Below are positions 38,541 to 51,717 of a stretch of DNA of 64,000 nucleotides, piece after piece. The position numbers and the translations under genes were made by a program. The DNA is taken from contig CM051034.1 in the NCBI GenBank assembly GCA_027627225.1, positions 40,653,048-40,717,047 of the forward strand, in the 5' to 3' direction. How positions within the stretch are numbered: the first letter of the stretch is position 1; each line of letters starts with the position of its first letter. Source of the stretch: Congeria kusceri. Taxonomy: Eukaryota > Mollusca > Bivalvia > Myida > Dreissenidae. The notes beneath the pieces were generated by a model. That model had not been told where the DNA came from. It saw only the letters and a program-made list of their open reading frames with translations, and made no database searches.

Positions 38541-41059
38541 TGAGAAACTATCTTATGGAAAAAACTTTAACCTGTCCGTATAGTTTATATGAAAAATTTC
38601 TAAGTGTAAAAAGGCCCATTATTTTGACAATTTTAAAACTACAGTTATCAAAATTTGCCCATGAGTTCATTTTAATATAGGGAATAAGTGTTCTAAGACT
38701 GAATGAGATACATTAAGCCATTCCAGAGAAACCAGCCGAACGAAAAACTTTAACCTGTCCATATAGCTTATGTAAAATTTATAAGTGTAAAAAAGCCCAT
38801 TATTTTGTCAAATTTCAAACCAGAGTTCCCAAACTTGGCCTATAGGTTCATTTTAATGTGGGGAATAAATGTTATAAGTTTGAATGAAATCCCTCAAGCC
38901 ATTCCTGAGAAACTAGCTTACCGAAAAACTTTAACCTAGCTCGGAAGCCGACGCAAACGCCAATGGCGACTTCAGGGCAAGTAGAATAGCTTGCCTTTTA
39001 TTCGAATAGTCGAGCTAAAAATCAATATTCCAAGATGGCGGATAATGGAGACATATAATTTTTGGGGAAAATCACAAATAACCATCATATTAAGTAAGAA
39101 CATCATAATATAATTAATTATAACATAATATATATATATATATAACATCATAATATAATTAATGAAATGCCGTAAATGTCCTTTTTGACGCGCAGGGCGC
39201 ATGTCATTATAGGACCCCTGCATGTTTAAATTGAGTCATTCTTTGTTAATTCTGCCATTATCCAGAAATCAAGTTTTCATTTATGCGCACTTTCCAATGA
39301 CTTAATACACATTGGTACACTCTAAATACAGCCAATGGGCTTAGTCAACATGAAAAAATTCACAATGGTACTGTCTAAATTGGTTTGTATGCATTAAATT
39401 CTGAATCATTCATCATCTCTTGTTATGTTAGCATTGCCACTAGTCAATGTAGTCAATGGCTACTCAAATTTCTAACATTATTCGACATTATATTCTCACA
39501 TTTTGGGGACAAATATTAAAAAATGACAGGTATTTTTGGATCCATATTAGAAAGTTGGCGAAAGCCAGGGTCTTTAGAAGGGGGATTTCTAGATATTTAA
39601 TATATTGCATAAACCACTTATTACTTTGCAGGCTACAAAGCACTAACAATTAATATCCCCAAATGTATATGCTCCATTGGCCTATTTTGGACCGTTCAGG
39701 CTGTTGACACGTTGAATGCTATGCAATCATTGCTTTTGCATCAAGTAGTTTGTATACAAACCTATGTATCTACCAAAAAAATATTGGAAGTAGGGTATAT
39801 AACCAAGAGTAGTTTGATTTGTCTTGCGTATAAATGGCATTGCAGACATTCAATCTCATTCAAACAATGTTTTAATTCTGTAAGTGTATGTCTGCACTCT
39901 ATATCCCATAATTCTGGTTTCTTGCTTTTTGTCCCCAACAGCATTTCTACACTATTTTTTTGATCTTGATTTCAAAGCAGAAAGCAAGCCTTACATGCAC
40001 CATTCTGGTGAAACCAATAGTATACTCACTTTACACTGGAACTGGGCACCCACACGAGCTAATCAAACGTCCGTCTGAATAAGTATGAGCAATAACTGCA
40101 TCTGGGCTGACCAAATAGTAGTAGTTCAGAACATATCCCTGAAAATAACAATTCCAAACATTTAAAATAAATAAATTTTATAACATTCTCAATAAATAAT
40201 TATTCTAAAAAGTTTAAACTGTTGTACAATTCTAAACATTATTAGCTAATACGTACAACCATGTCATTGTGTACCCACAAGTTAATGACATCACAGTGCA
40301 CAACATTCAAATGGGCTGCCTCACTGTCACAAGGCATTGATTAAAATGTTACAGAGATATAGTTTTTCAAAACTATTTAAGATGTGTCATTTGCTGAGTT
40401 TTAGTTACTTATTCAAACATGTCAGTCCAATTTTGATTGAGAACAGAGTCAAAATTCTGGAACAGTGAATTCCACTTATCATGAAAATAAGCAGACCATA
40501 GAATTTATATCGTATATCAGAATATGGCAATTTAAAGAATTTATTCTGGATAAAAATCACCACGATTAATTTTTCACGACGTGTACACGTATGCAACGTT
40601 CTCATAATAATGTTGACTGCGCGTGACGTCATTAAATACTGCCAGAATCAGATGATCATTGTATAGATATCAAACTCTTAATAGGATCAACCCCCAAAGC
40701 CAATTTTAATTGATTACCACAACACCGATTATTCAATCAGGCTGATTACCCAGAGCATTGTTTTTTGCACCTGATACTGACTCTAAATATCGCAGTAAAA
40801 GAGGAATATTTGCTAATGGGCCATGGAAACAGCACCGTTATACCCGAAACTCCATTATATGCGACATCATTACAACCAATGTTATATCAATTGAAATATA
40901 TAGGGATTAAGATAGGACCTTGGACTCCAAAATTATATTGTTGAAACAAGGTTTCCATATTAGTTTAATGTACCAAAATACCTTGATTGCAGTTATTTAT
41001 GCAACTGGACAGTGGTTGTCCAAACCATCCCATGATCGCCAGTAGATTTGTGGTGACCG
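38541..41059. other. low-copy part of segmental duplication A, no gene
   Basis: Two ~180-bp related units (aaaaactttaacctgtcc...) lie at 38560-38940. The rest is AT-rich. CAAGATGGCGGA at 39031-39042 resembles a TISU/YY1 site, but its ATG meets a stop after seven codons. Frames of 83 and 64 codons at 39712-40078 are preserved in both duplicates, which are too similar for this to mean anything. No gene is supported. Confidence 0.5.
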
Positions 41060-42245
41060 AAAATCCGCAATGGCCAGATGAGGGCTGACCAAGAATCTTC
41101 AAAAGCCAGTAATGTTGGGCAGACCAAAATTCTTCAAAAGCCAGCAGATGTTGGCCGACTGGAGATTCTCAATAACCAGCAGGTGTGGGCTGTCTGGAAA
41201 TCCTCGATAGCCTTTAGATGTGGGCTGACTGGAAATCCTAGACAGCCTTTAAATGTGGGGTGAATGACAATCCTCGACAGACTTTTAGATGTGGGCTGAC
41301 TCGAAATCTTAGACAGCCTTTAGATGTGGGCTGACTGGAAATTCTTCACAGCCTTTAGATGTGGGCTGACTGGAAACCATTCACAGCCAGTAGATGTGGG
41401 CTGACTGGAAATCCTTCACAGCCAGTAGATGTCGGCTGACTAGAAACCCTTGACAGCTTTTAAATGTGCGCTGACTGGAAATGCTTCACAGCCAGTAGAT
41501 GTGGGTTGACTGAAAATCCTCGACAGCCAGTAGATGTGGTCTGACTGGAAATCCTTGACAGCCTTTAGATCTGGGCTGACTGGAAATCCTTCACAGCCAG
41601 TAGATGTGGGCTGACTCAAAATCCTTCACAGCCAGTAGATTTGGGCTGACTGGAAATCCTCGACAGCCTGTAGATGTGGGCTGACTGGAAATCCTTGACA
41701 GCCTTTAGATGTGGGCTGACTGGAAATCCTTGACAGCCTTTAGATGTGGGCTGACTGGAAATCCTTGACAGCCAGTAGGTGTCGGCTGACTGGAAATCCT
41801 TGACAGCCTTTGGATGTGGGCTGACTGGAAATCCTTGACAGCCAGTAGATGTGGGCTGACTGCGAATCCTCGACAGCCAGTAGATGTGGGCTGACTGGAT
41901 ATCCTTGACAGCCTTTAGATGTGGGCTGACTCAAAATCCTTAACAGCCAGTAGATGTGGACTGACTGAAAATCCTCGACAGCCAGTAGATGTGGGCTGAC
42001 TGGAAATCCTTGACAGCCAGTAGATGTGGGCTTACTAGAAATCCTTGACAGCCTTTAGATGTGGGCTGACAGGAAATTTCGTGACAGCCAGTAGATGTGG
42101 GTTGACTGAAAATCCTCGACAGCCAGTAGATGTGGGCTGACTGGAAATTCTTGACAGCCAGTTGATGTGGGTTGACTGGAAATCCTTCACAGCCAGTAGA
42201 TGTGGGTTGACTGAAAATCCTTGACAGCCAGTAGATGTGAGCTGA
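41060..42245. repeat. 35-bp minisatellite, ~34 copies (copy A)
   Basis: The unit is cagccagtagatgtgggctg followed by actggaaatccttga, with a frequent cagcctttagatg variant; the period is 35 bp (for example 41701 to 41736). Because 35 is not a multiple of 3, the minus-strand frames of 64-132 codons cycle through all reading frames and are not coding. Both flanks carry a related direct repeat (ttgttgaaacaag). Confidence 0.92.
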
Positions 42246-43975
42246 CCAAAACTGTACAAACACCTCTGACACTTCAGCAAATCCATGCCTGTAAATGAAA
42301 AATCCATTTATTTTATTGATTCTAATATATTCAATCAATTAAATATTCTGGTAGTTGTTTCAAACTAATAGTCAGTCTGATTTTGGCTGATTTTTAACCA
42401 TTGTATTGTTGAAACAAGCTCCCAATCACACAAGCATACCATATGAAATATTGAAAATCTACAATATTGTAGTAGCTGCTTTTGCAACTTTTCATAATTT
42501 TAATTTCATTTAGAACAGAAATAAACACAGACTCATGATACGAAAAATCCAAATGAGATTTTTTATTCCTACACAGTTCGAAATGTTCTTAACCGAGTCG
42601 GAATAAGCTGAAATCACAAACTGCAAACACTTAAATGTACATTATAACCATCAATAGTTCTAACTTAGCTTCAAAATTGTCCGACCAAATTCCATTGTAG
42701 ATACTGGATTATGCAATAACAACCACAAATTGAGTGAATTTACCATCAGGTCGTGGTCTACCATTTTCTTAATGCCTCAAGAAGGTAAGGATGACACTGT
42801 GTGTATTCACCCTAAAGCTAGTTCATGAAACTTCAAGGCCTATAAGAACAGGGCATTTGCCCTTATTTTACGGAAAAATAGCTTTATTTTTGTTATTTTG
42901 GGGGAAATTTTCATTGCAGTGGAATGAAAAATCGTGGGGTAAGATCAGTTTTAGAGGAAAACTGCATGATTAAAAGAATTTTTCTGAGGGGATGGTGCCT
43001 GTATAACGGCCCCTACTATAAAACTATTAGAAGGGAAAAAAGCCCTGGACTTATGTGACCAGAATAGGCAGAATGGATGACCAAATTTCAATATATATTT
43101 TGATCTGGGAGCACAACATTTCATCGAGGACCAAAAGCACAACAATTTCAGACTGTGATTTATTAGAATTACAGATTCCAACAATTTCAATCGATTAAAA
43201 ATTGTACGTCAAACTAATGGCACCCCTATTTTCGCAATTTACTTGCATGTGACCGAGGCTGTCCTAAAATAAGACCACTAAATTAATGTGTTACATCGGT
43301 TATTTTTGACTTGTTGCGAACGTGTTATTTCTTTTTACTGATTCTTATTCAGAATATTGAGACAACATATAACAGAAATGTATTAATTTTAAACTGAAGA
43401 ATGGAAAATCGAGAGCACGCACCTCCTTTTGACTCAAAGGTTTAAAAAAAAGTTGTTTGTTTCCACTAACCCGATCGACCATGTTTTTTTGCCTCCGACC
43501 ATACACTTTTTTTGCCGTTTGGAAACTTCCTTTCAAATATTCACGTGTTTTTGAATAACATTTAAGTTTCGTTATGAAGGCAGCAACTAGACTGGGATTC
43601 CGCCTCTAGACATGTTATTTAAATATACTATTACAACTGCTGAACCAGTCTAGGCAGCAACGCCAATAGTATTGGTGTTATTTAACTGTTTGTATACAGT
43701 AGTTGTAGCCCTTCGTTATAGCTTTGCCATGGTTTGCTTCAGAAAATAAATCGCATTTTGCAAAGTTCGTCAGAGATTTCCTCCAAAATACTGACATTAA
43801 TTGATCATTTTGGCGCACATTTAACAATACTAAGCGTCTATGCCTTAATAAAGTTTGATTGTGTGCAGGTGCTTATGAAAAATAAATGGCAAAAAAGCGT
43901 CTATTGATGCAGAACCATGTACTTATCTCCAAGAGGTGCTGCTACCAGTAACCAATTGTGAAAATTTGTGTGCGT
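42246..43975. other. non-repetitive-looking DNA, no gene seen
   Basis: 42340-42420 repeats the left flank of the minisatellite. A perfect 27-bp inverted-repeat arm lies at 43444-43470, with its partner at 44421-44447. No coding region with a recognisable domain was found. Confidence 0.45.
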
Positions 43976-44447
43976 AGTACATTTTCATCTAGTGCACTGG
44001 GATTGTCTTCCATATGGCCATCTCCCCCAGAAGACTTGTTAGTCGAGTTACAGGGGACAGTGCAAGATACAGAAGACGCCCCGTTCCAGAGGCGACCCTA
44101 GGTCTTTTAGTGCCTGGGTTGAAGCACCTAGTACACAGCACTTCGGTTTACTGTCTCATCCGAAAAACAAGTAAGTAGTTTGGGGGGGGGAATTGAACCT
44201 GCGACCCCAGGATTGTGAAGACAGTGCGTTACCACTTGACCACGGAACTGCCTGCTACAGTTGTGAAAACCCTACTGAAAAATGTTTTTATACCTGCAAA
44301 TTTAATTCAACTTTAAGGAAGGATGTATGTGGCCATTGTGGCTTCCCTGGTGCCAGTGTTGGAAAAAAAAGGAAACTAAAAAAAAAAGTTCTGCCAACCT
44401 ACCAGACTTTTTTCCAAGACGTTAGTGGAAACAAACAACTTTTTTTT
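43444..44447. repeat. perfect 27-bp inverted repeat, ~950 bp apart
   Basis: Bases 43444-43470 (eight A, then gttgtttgtttccactaac) and 44421-44447 are exact reverse complements. The interval contains a tRNA-headed SINE. The pair may be the ends of a small DNA element or two independent copies of a shorter repeat; no target duplication was recognised. Confidence 0.6.
43976..44275 (-). mobile_element. tRNA-derived SINE, second type
   Basis: On the minus strand the head at about 44265-44185 reads ttccgtggtcaagtggtaac (A-box region) and later gtcgcaggttcaattcc (B-box), followed by a C run. The body continues with ttttcggatgagacagtaaa and gtactaggtgc...cctagggtcg, resembling the central domain shared by several marine-invertebrate SINEs. 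A 98-codon plus-strand frame covering the head is not a gene. Confidence 0.7.
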
Positions 44448-46168
44448 CTGCTTCATTTGGCTACTATCACTAACAGTGGATGGTCCTAACTACGCTTCAT
44501 CAGTCATTCTGCATGGCTCATTCATACATGCCATATGTCCCGGATTGTCCCCAAAATGCAGTGCCCGTCCTGCGGTCCCCGAATTTGTTCATATATCCCG
44601 GAAATCATTAAACCTGTGTATACCTATATTAGTTGAACTTTTGAAAGACCACTAAGTGCCTAATTTGTTCCCAAAGCCATGGCTACCTGATTAGGCAACG
44701 TGTCATAAACGACCAATTAACAGCACTTGTCACACTTCCACTCTAATTGACTGCATTTTTAAGCTGCAATCAGTCACCGAGTAGATCCACCCTGAAGGCG
44801 GAGCTTCATTCCCGCAGAAAAATTAGCCAATTCAAACGCCGAGTTATTTCAGCTTACTTATTCCGTGAACGATCAACCAATCTCGGTAATAAACATATAT
44901 AAACGCATAAATAAGTGTATACATGCATCAGTTGATAACGAAGGAGTACTTATAATCCCGACCATAAGTAAAAGCAGCTTTCTGTTCCGGGACGGGCACT
45001 GCATTTCAACAATATCCACAGTTTACAAAATAAATAAGGCATTGTTTTAAATTACTTTTCTTGAAATTTCGGGTTAAATAGTCGTTAACACAAATTTTGG
45101 TTATGCCATGTAAAACCCGTGTTTTGCTAGAAAAGAGCGCGAAATGTATGCCGGCACCAACGACATCATGTTCCACGCATGGAAAGCGTGCTTGTACTGA
45201 CTATGTGCTTTGCTACATATAGACGTGACAACTGGCAATAAAAAGTTCATACACCAGAAAAAAACATAGTGAAATCTTTACTTTTTGTATAAGTCTTGTA
45301 GTGCAATAACTTTGCAATCTTCGGCATTTTAATGAATATTTTCATTTGTGTAACAATAAATCTGTGTTTCATAAAAAAAAGTACATTGCATAGGATTGGA
45401 ATAAATACATGAACACACGCCCCTATTTCCCGCCAAAACGATTTTCCCACCAAATAAGAATGCTTATCTGGAAAAACACTTTACACACGCTCATGTCCCG
45501 GCAAATCCATTAAAATCCTGGAAATTCACGATCAGAGTCCTGGAAATAATCTTAACAATTATGGCATGTATGCTTATTGCAGACCGACTTGTTAACTGGC
45601 AGGTACATAATTTTGTTTGCATTAGATAATTAGTTTGACAAATTATTTGTTGGTTATTTACAAATGAAATTTTATTATGATGTCCTACAATATTAAATGA
45701 GAAGCCATATTATAAAGTTCAAAGGTGAGAGATGGAACTTTATTCCAACAAATTATTCATTTTTAGCAAAAATACACTCATAATTCACATGCTTTTAGTA
45801 TACATGCCATAATTTGTTCATGCCAAAACGGGACATTGACAAAAAATTGCCGGGATATATGACATTTGAGCAGGACACCTATGTATACACCAGCCTATTT
45901 TCACAACATAAAAAAGGTTTCCGTAATTTACTCACAACGACATTTTTCACTGTTGTCCATAATGTGTAACACAAAACATTTTCAAATATTTTGTAATTAT
46001 AAAATCACATATAATAAAATCAAAATCTGAAACGCATATCCAAATTTTACTGTTCACGCAATGTAAACACAAGTTCTATTTACAGTTAAGATGCAAAAGC
46101 AAAAATGAACATGCATTGCATGTGAACTCTTGTGTTCTGCTAGAAAAGCACGGGAAAATTATGCCAAT
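44276..46168. other. AT-rich DNA with scattered repeat pieces, no gene
   Basis: gctagaaaagagcgcgaaat followed by caccaacgacatcatgttcc occurs near 45125-45190. A truncated copy ends at 46168, and another copy lies at about 50565-50645. Copies of a tcccgg-containing motif at 44530-44610 and, partly inverted, at 45480-45880 hint at a decayed element. No coding region is supported. Confidence 0.4.
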
Positions 46169-46460
46169 CCCGTCTGTAGATCTGCCACCGATTTCCACCA
46201 AATGCCACCAATTGCCATGTAAAACTGTGGCAAACGGTGAAAAATCGATGTAAAACGATGGCAAATGGTTAAATGCCATCATTTTCCACTGATCGATGGA
46301 AAATATACAGTGGCATTCTATGTAAAATAGTGGAAATTCAGTGGCAAACGGTGGAAAACTGGACTTTGTCATTTCTTGGAGTGGAAAATGTATATTTTGC
46401 ATAGGAAAAAAGGGACTTTGAAAATTTTACAAGAAAAACTGAGTGGCAAACGGTGGAAAA
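46169..46460. repeat. left terminal and subterminal repeats of the transposon
   Basis: Several copies, in both orientations, of tggcaaacggtggaaaa, aaatgccatcattttccac, gccaccgatttccacc and aaaatcgatg lie here, ending near gtggcaaacggtggaaaaat at 46442-46461. The same motifs form the right end. They are candidate binding sites for an element-encoded DNA-binding protein. Confidence 0.8.
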
Positions 46461-46523
46461 ATAACTTATAAAGTTTTCACGAAAATCTCTCTCAGAACTA
46501 AGTGTAACTTACACAGTGATTAT

Positions 46524-46529
46524 TTTATT
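46524..46529 (-). terminator. AATAAA polyadenylation signal, transposase gene
   Basis: Reverse-strand AATAAA (plus: tttatt) lies 190 bp beyond the transposase stop at 46719 and just inside the left subterminal repeats. Confidence 0.5.
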
Positions 46530-46718
46530 TGAACATGTGTATGAATAAAATATATGATTAAAATGTTCATATATACATTTTACATGGTATTTGATACATA
46601 ATATAATTTTATATTATTTCTAAGGTAACAGACATTTTTCATGTCATATTATCATGTGAAACAGACATAATACAGTATTTGCATATCGATATCATGAAAA
46701 TTTGTTCATCAGAAAAAA

Positions 46719-49700
46719 CTAATCTCCTTCTACGGAGTTAGGAAGTTCTGCGATAATTTTGCTGCCGTCAACTTCAAAACTCATCAGTACTTGTTGAATG
46801 TAAATGGCCTTTTCCACTGTTTGTTCAGCACTGAAACAAATAAAAATATGAACAAAAAACACGTTCAAATATTTGGGAAATTTATAATTCAAAAATTCAG
46901 AACTAATTTGTATAATACTATAGTCTTAATTAAGCAAGCACTACCTAATTCTTTTTCTATTAGCTTTCCTTACCTGGAGTACTCAACGATTTGAAGATGT
47001 GGAACATTTTCTCGAAGAAGCTTTTCTTTCACTTTGAGTTGTCGTCCTACAGCTAAAACAAGCGAAGTTTCAGTGTTCTGAAGAAAAAACTCCACTTCTA
47101 GGAATTTCTTGTTGGCTCTGGTTTCGCTGACGATGACTGTATATGAATTTCTTTTCTTTACTTTGGTACAACTTTTGCTTGAAACTTTAATGCCATTTAC
47201 AACTATTTTCTTGACAAGTTTGTAGTGTGTCAATTCCATTCCCATTGACATTTGGTTGATGTGTACCTTGAGGTTGTCAGATAAGTCTTCAAGCTTGTAT
47301 AACCTTTTAACTATGCAAGGATGGTTTGTGCCTTTTGTGTTCTCCTTAAATTGAAATTTAACGAAGTCTTGCACTTGGTCATTTTGTATAGCTGGTGCTG
47401 CATTTTCAATATGCTTCTGAGCCATGAGAATCCAAAATATCTGAAAACAAACATTTCCAGTTCCATGTATTGTCTTTTTAATTTCTCCATTAAAAGATTC
47501 AAAACTAAAACATGACCAAGCCCACATTGGTCCCCAACTGGCAACACATTTACTGATGTGCAACAGATTGTGCATGTTCAGGCCCATTATATTTTTTTCA
47601 TATAAAGAGTCTGCAGTTTTCACAAATGTTCTCAGCAATGTCTCTGCCCTCTCAATGTCTGCTGTTGTGATTCCTTCGGTAAGAAGAATATATATGGCCT
47701 CCACTAACAGACTAAAATGTTTGAGGTACACATCAGGTAAAATTCCTTTAATGCATGGTATGCTGTAAAACAGAAGCCAAACTCTCAGTTCAGAAGCTTT
47801 CCAGTGTTTTAAAGTTGAACTTATTCTTCTTGGAAGTCTGTGAACTGTTTGTGGTGGTGTTAGCTGCATCAGCCTTTTGTCAACTATTTGAACAGAATGT
47901 CCAATGTTAAAGGGATGGCCTGAATATTTGTTGTCAAACCAACATGTCAGCAATTTTTTAGTGATACCCAGGAGAACGCCATGCATATAGTCCACTACAA
48001 CATTCATATTGAGTTCAAAGCCATCCAAAAACAGCAACACACTTTGCCCTTGAAAACCATTGACAGCCATGCCACTTGCTTGAGCCTGTTTGCTGTCTTC
48101 ACGTATACCAACACTTGTTCGTAAATTTCTTGTTTCTGTATATGGGAAAGCCTTGCAATGCCCTTTGCCACTCTTAACTTGAACACCTTTGTCAAAACAA
48201 AAAACACACGGAAACTCCCCATTGAATTGTGTCATTTTAAGAACAGATGATCGAGCTTGAAGATCCATTGTTGCAATTATAAGCTTTGCTCTGCTTTGTA
48301 TTTCTTTGTTCCCTATTGCAAAAGAAAATCCTTCTGTCTGTAAATGTTCCAAGTCTTTCACCAATTCTTTAAGATATATTGTCATGGATGGTTTGCCAAT
48401 GCCTTGCCACACACCCCAAAGAATCATGTTTTTTCTTCTAAATCTTTCGTGTCTCGGAATTTCATTAATTAACAGGTAAACAGGCCACATTGACACCCCA
48501 GAACTTTTGAAAAGCGGTACACCATCAGTAAAAAGTGTAAAAGTTATATTATTGTTATTACTAAGAAAATTGCCACATTGTTTTAACAGTTTGTAATTGT
48601 CTCCATCATTTACATCGGTTATATTTAAAGTACTCTGGCGATAATATGTTTCTTGTATCGAGTCCCACACTCCTGGTTTTGTGAGAATATCCTGAAGCTG
48701 AAGTTTCAAATCGCCAGTCATGAAAAAGCTGTGGCTCTTCACAGAAGGTGTCTTACCAGGGCAACCAGGTGTTGCGCATGTTTCACTACCTTTTAGTAAT
48801 GTGTTCTTGCATAAATTGCAGAATGTGAATGATTTCAAGAAATCTTTTTTAAAGCCGCATCTTTGTTTAAGCAAATAGATGTTGCGATCAATCAGGCTAC
48901 TTTCAGGTACATATAACTTCAAAAGAGACAGCAAATCTTGTAAGGCTGTGTCTGATAAATTGTGGCGACAAGCAAATGCTAGTACTGCCAACTCATGTTC
49001 TAATTTAGTAATTTTAGAAGTGTATTGACTCCGTGTGCAGTCGGAGCATCGAACAACATATAGCGGTGCATCACACGGTGTAACTGCATTGTGTGGCGAA
49101 AGATCATCTTCATCAGTGTCTAATTCAATGTCCATATCAGGATCGAAACTTGAAAGTGTAGAATGAGTTGATGCCGAGTCATAATCTTCTTGGGAAATCT
49201 CAGCTTCAGATACATTTTCTACTAATGATTTCGCATCACTATTTTTGTCAGTTTCATCAATTTCCTGGAAACCACTGGAATTGTCTTTTACCGGGCCAGC
49301 ATTTTCGTCGTCATGTCTTCTCCTGAAATGTTACAAAACATTAAAGTGAAATACATGCGGTGGCAACGTCTCCAAATATTTACAATAACTTGACCGATCA
49401 ATGTAGCACATATACACATCTGATATACACCGGAGGTCATATTGTTTCGATCCAAGCAGTTTTATATTAAAATCGTAAAAATTCCCGGAGTTCAATACAC
49501 ATCACGAAATGTTTATGGCCTCAATGCTGTGCAAGTCTGTAAATCGATCAGTCAGAGATACATAAATAGCCCCAGTCATGTTATTATCGATCGCATATGT
49601 TTGCTACACCTGAATGACTGCGATATAGTTTTAGGTCGGTCGCTGAGATCGCTGATGTCGACACCAGTATACACCACGATAACGATCATGACAACTGCAT

Positions 49701-51717
49701 GTAATCCTCGTGGAAAACGCACATTTGCTGTATAATACTACCCAGAATCCCTTACCATAAAACAATATTAAGTATTAGTACAGTCTGTAAAAATGCAAGT
49801 GAGAATCGTTATAAACATGGACGAATCCATACAGGTAACACAACACAAAATAAACGTAATTTATTTTAAATGTCTAGCGATGTTGGTAATAATTATAATT
49901 ACTACATTTATAAATCCTTAAGACATATAATTAATTTAATATGAATTAAATCTACATTTTCTTTAATTACAATTGCGTAAATTTGGAACAGCTTCGGTAC
50001 TTACTTTTTTAATAGCCAGGCAGTTGATCGTGGTATGCTTAGTTGAGAGTCTGTTTCATATTGCTTGTATTGTCGTTTCTGTAAATTAACTGAAATGAAA
50101 TAAAATGTAATAAATATTGATATAAGTTTGTCTACGCATTGCAATGACGTCATTATTGACCAATCGGCACAATATGCCACAAAACAAGTAAGCTTATGCG
50201 AACCGGGATCTAAAATCCGACCAAAGTCTATTACCCCTGGACCCGGAATCATTCGGAATATCAAATTCCCACCTGTAGGGAATAGGTTCACGTTCAGTCT
50301 AAAGTCCTGTATATGTCCCCCCCCCCCCCCCCGCCTGAGGGATAAACATTGATATTTGCATTACTGCCAAAAAAATACATGCGAGTTAAATTTATTCATT
50401 TCATTTTTGTATTTTATTGTGAGTGAATGTGTAGCTGTCTGACGCCAAATCCGAAATGAGAAAATTCAGTCAGAAGTACGCAAACCGAATATATTGATTG
50501 GAAATGTCTATCTATTTTACTTTTCAAAAATCGTAAATACACTTTGTCTTGAAAGTGTATGCCATGTATAACACGTGCTTTAAGAAAAGAGCGCGAATTT
50601 GCTGCTGACACCAACGATGTCACGTTCCCAGCATGGGCAGCGTGCAATCACCGATATACTAGTATACTAACGTAATCGTAGGCGAAAAGCTCAGTACTTA
50701 GATGCAACGCAGGCATTTTTACAAAAGCAATGATGATACTTTTCAAATAAAAATTGAGTCTACGTAATAACCTTTAGTTCATTTGAAACCATTCCTTCAC
50801 AACGCCCTACGAGTTATGCTATCAAAAAATGGCAAATGTGCCATTCAGTGCAAAGATTCGTTTAAACAAGTACAAAATGTACGAAATGCAAAGCATGTAA
50901 GTCATGTTTATTAATACTATACAGTACTGTGTAGAACACATGCGCGCTTACACGTAAAAACATGTTTGAAATTAGCAGACATATTAATTGCACAAAACAT
51001 AAATGCACGTTGATGAATGTGTTCTAGTATAAGTGCAGTCAAACATTAGTCTTAATATTTGCGTGTCGTTTTTTTTTCTATTGACTTTTACATTTTCTTG
51101 AAGTATTTTAGATATATAGATATTAACCAACCAAGTAAGCATATTAGTTTGCTGCAAATAGTTTTAAAGATGTACGGTCTAATTGCAATCGCTTTTTCAA
51201 TTCGTACAGTGGGCAATTAACCAACGATAATGTTTAAACAATTTCCCGTAGCATAGTGAAAATCGGAAACGGTAACTGTATTAACTCACCAATAAATGCG
51301 TTGTGTATTGATGCCAGGTGTGTGACGAGTGTTTGTTTTCGGCTGAGAATCTTGCCGCATCCTTCAGTAGGACATTAGGACATGCCCATTGTTTTTCTGA
51401 TATCTGACAGTTTCGTAGCGTTTCTTCGTTCACACTAAAACGAAGACAATTATTTATGACATTTATAGATTACTGTTATCGACTGAAATAAGAAAATAAA
51501 TGATATAATTATGTGTACACGTTCTATCATTGCATAAGAGGCGAATCTATGAGCGCTGCTAGACTGCGAAACTGATTTACATGACGGAAAACGGCTGACT
51601 AACATAACTTATGTTAGTTAAAAGTAACAACACAAAACATATTACACTTTACTTTATTAGTAATCATGATTCTTACTTGTGATTTTGCTGTGCATTATTT
51701 CCAGAAGAACTTTCCAT
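46719..51717 (-). CDS. tnp2/CACTA-like transposase, five exons, 906 residues
   Basis: Exons on minus: 51717-51677, 51434-51290, 50078-50005, 49322-46974 and 46830-46719 (stop TAG). All introns are GT-AG (gtaaga/tttag, gtgagt/ttacag, gtaagt/tttcag, gtaagg/tttcag) and phases match (2,0,2,2), giving 2721 nt with no internal stop. Residues ~195-230 (HELAVLAFACRHNLSD, LQDLLSLL) and a Cys cluster at 255, 258, 269 and 274 form the N-terminal domain. The catalytic core has FTLFTDGVPLFKSSG (Asp353), WPVYLLINEIP, CVFC (459, 462), VVDYMHGVLLGITKKLL (Asp531) and HNLLHISKCVASWGP then FSFESFNGEIKK (Glu695). The three acidic residues are the likely D-D-E triad of tnp2-type CACTA transposases. The start has AAAGATGGAA context. 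It probably cuts and pastes the 11.3-kb element. Family assignment rests on motif recognition; no search was run. Confidence 0.85.

Larger units (their letters stand above)
32915..42245. repeat. segmental duplication copy A (with piggyBac insertion)
   Basis: The order of blocks is: ~165-bp repeats, conserved repeat end (33790-34290), TTAA site, 145-bp repeats, low-copy region, 35-bp minisatellite. It is repeated in the same orientation at 57509-64000. Differences are few: in 37030-37430 versus 59390-59793 I found only a homopolymer length change. The copies differ by the 2235-bp element at 34296-36530, a small AT-rich difference at 39110-39160, and a ~97-bp segment missing from copy A near 40926. 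Confidence 0.9.

Noticed and set aside
39035..39058. Start codon in CAAGATGGCGGA as a gene start
   Set aside because: The frame stops after seven codons and no donor site with a compatible downstream frame was found.
41740..42338. Minus-strand frames with repeating QPTSTGC/WLSRI words
   Set aside because: The underlying repeat is 35 bp, so translation cycles through all frames; it is a minisatellite shadow.
49442..49735. 97-codon plus-strand frame inside transposase intron 3
   Set aside because: No recognisable domain; it is antisense to an intron of a gene whose splicing is well supported.
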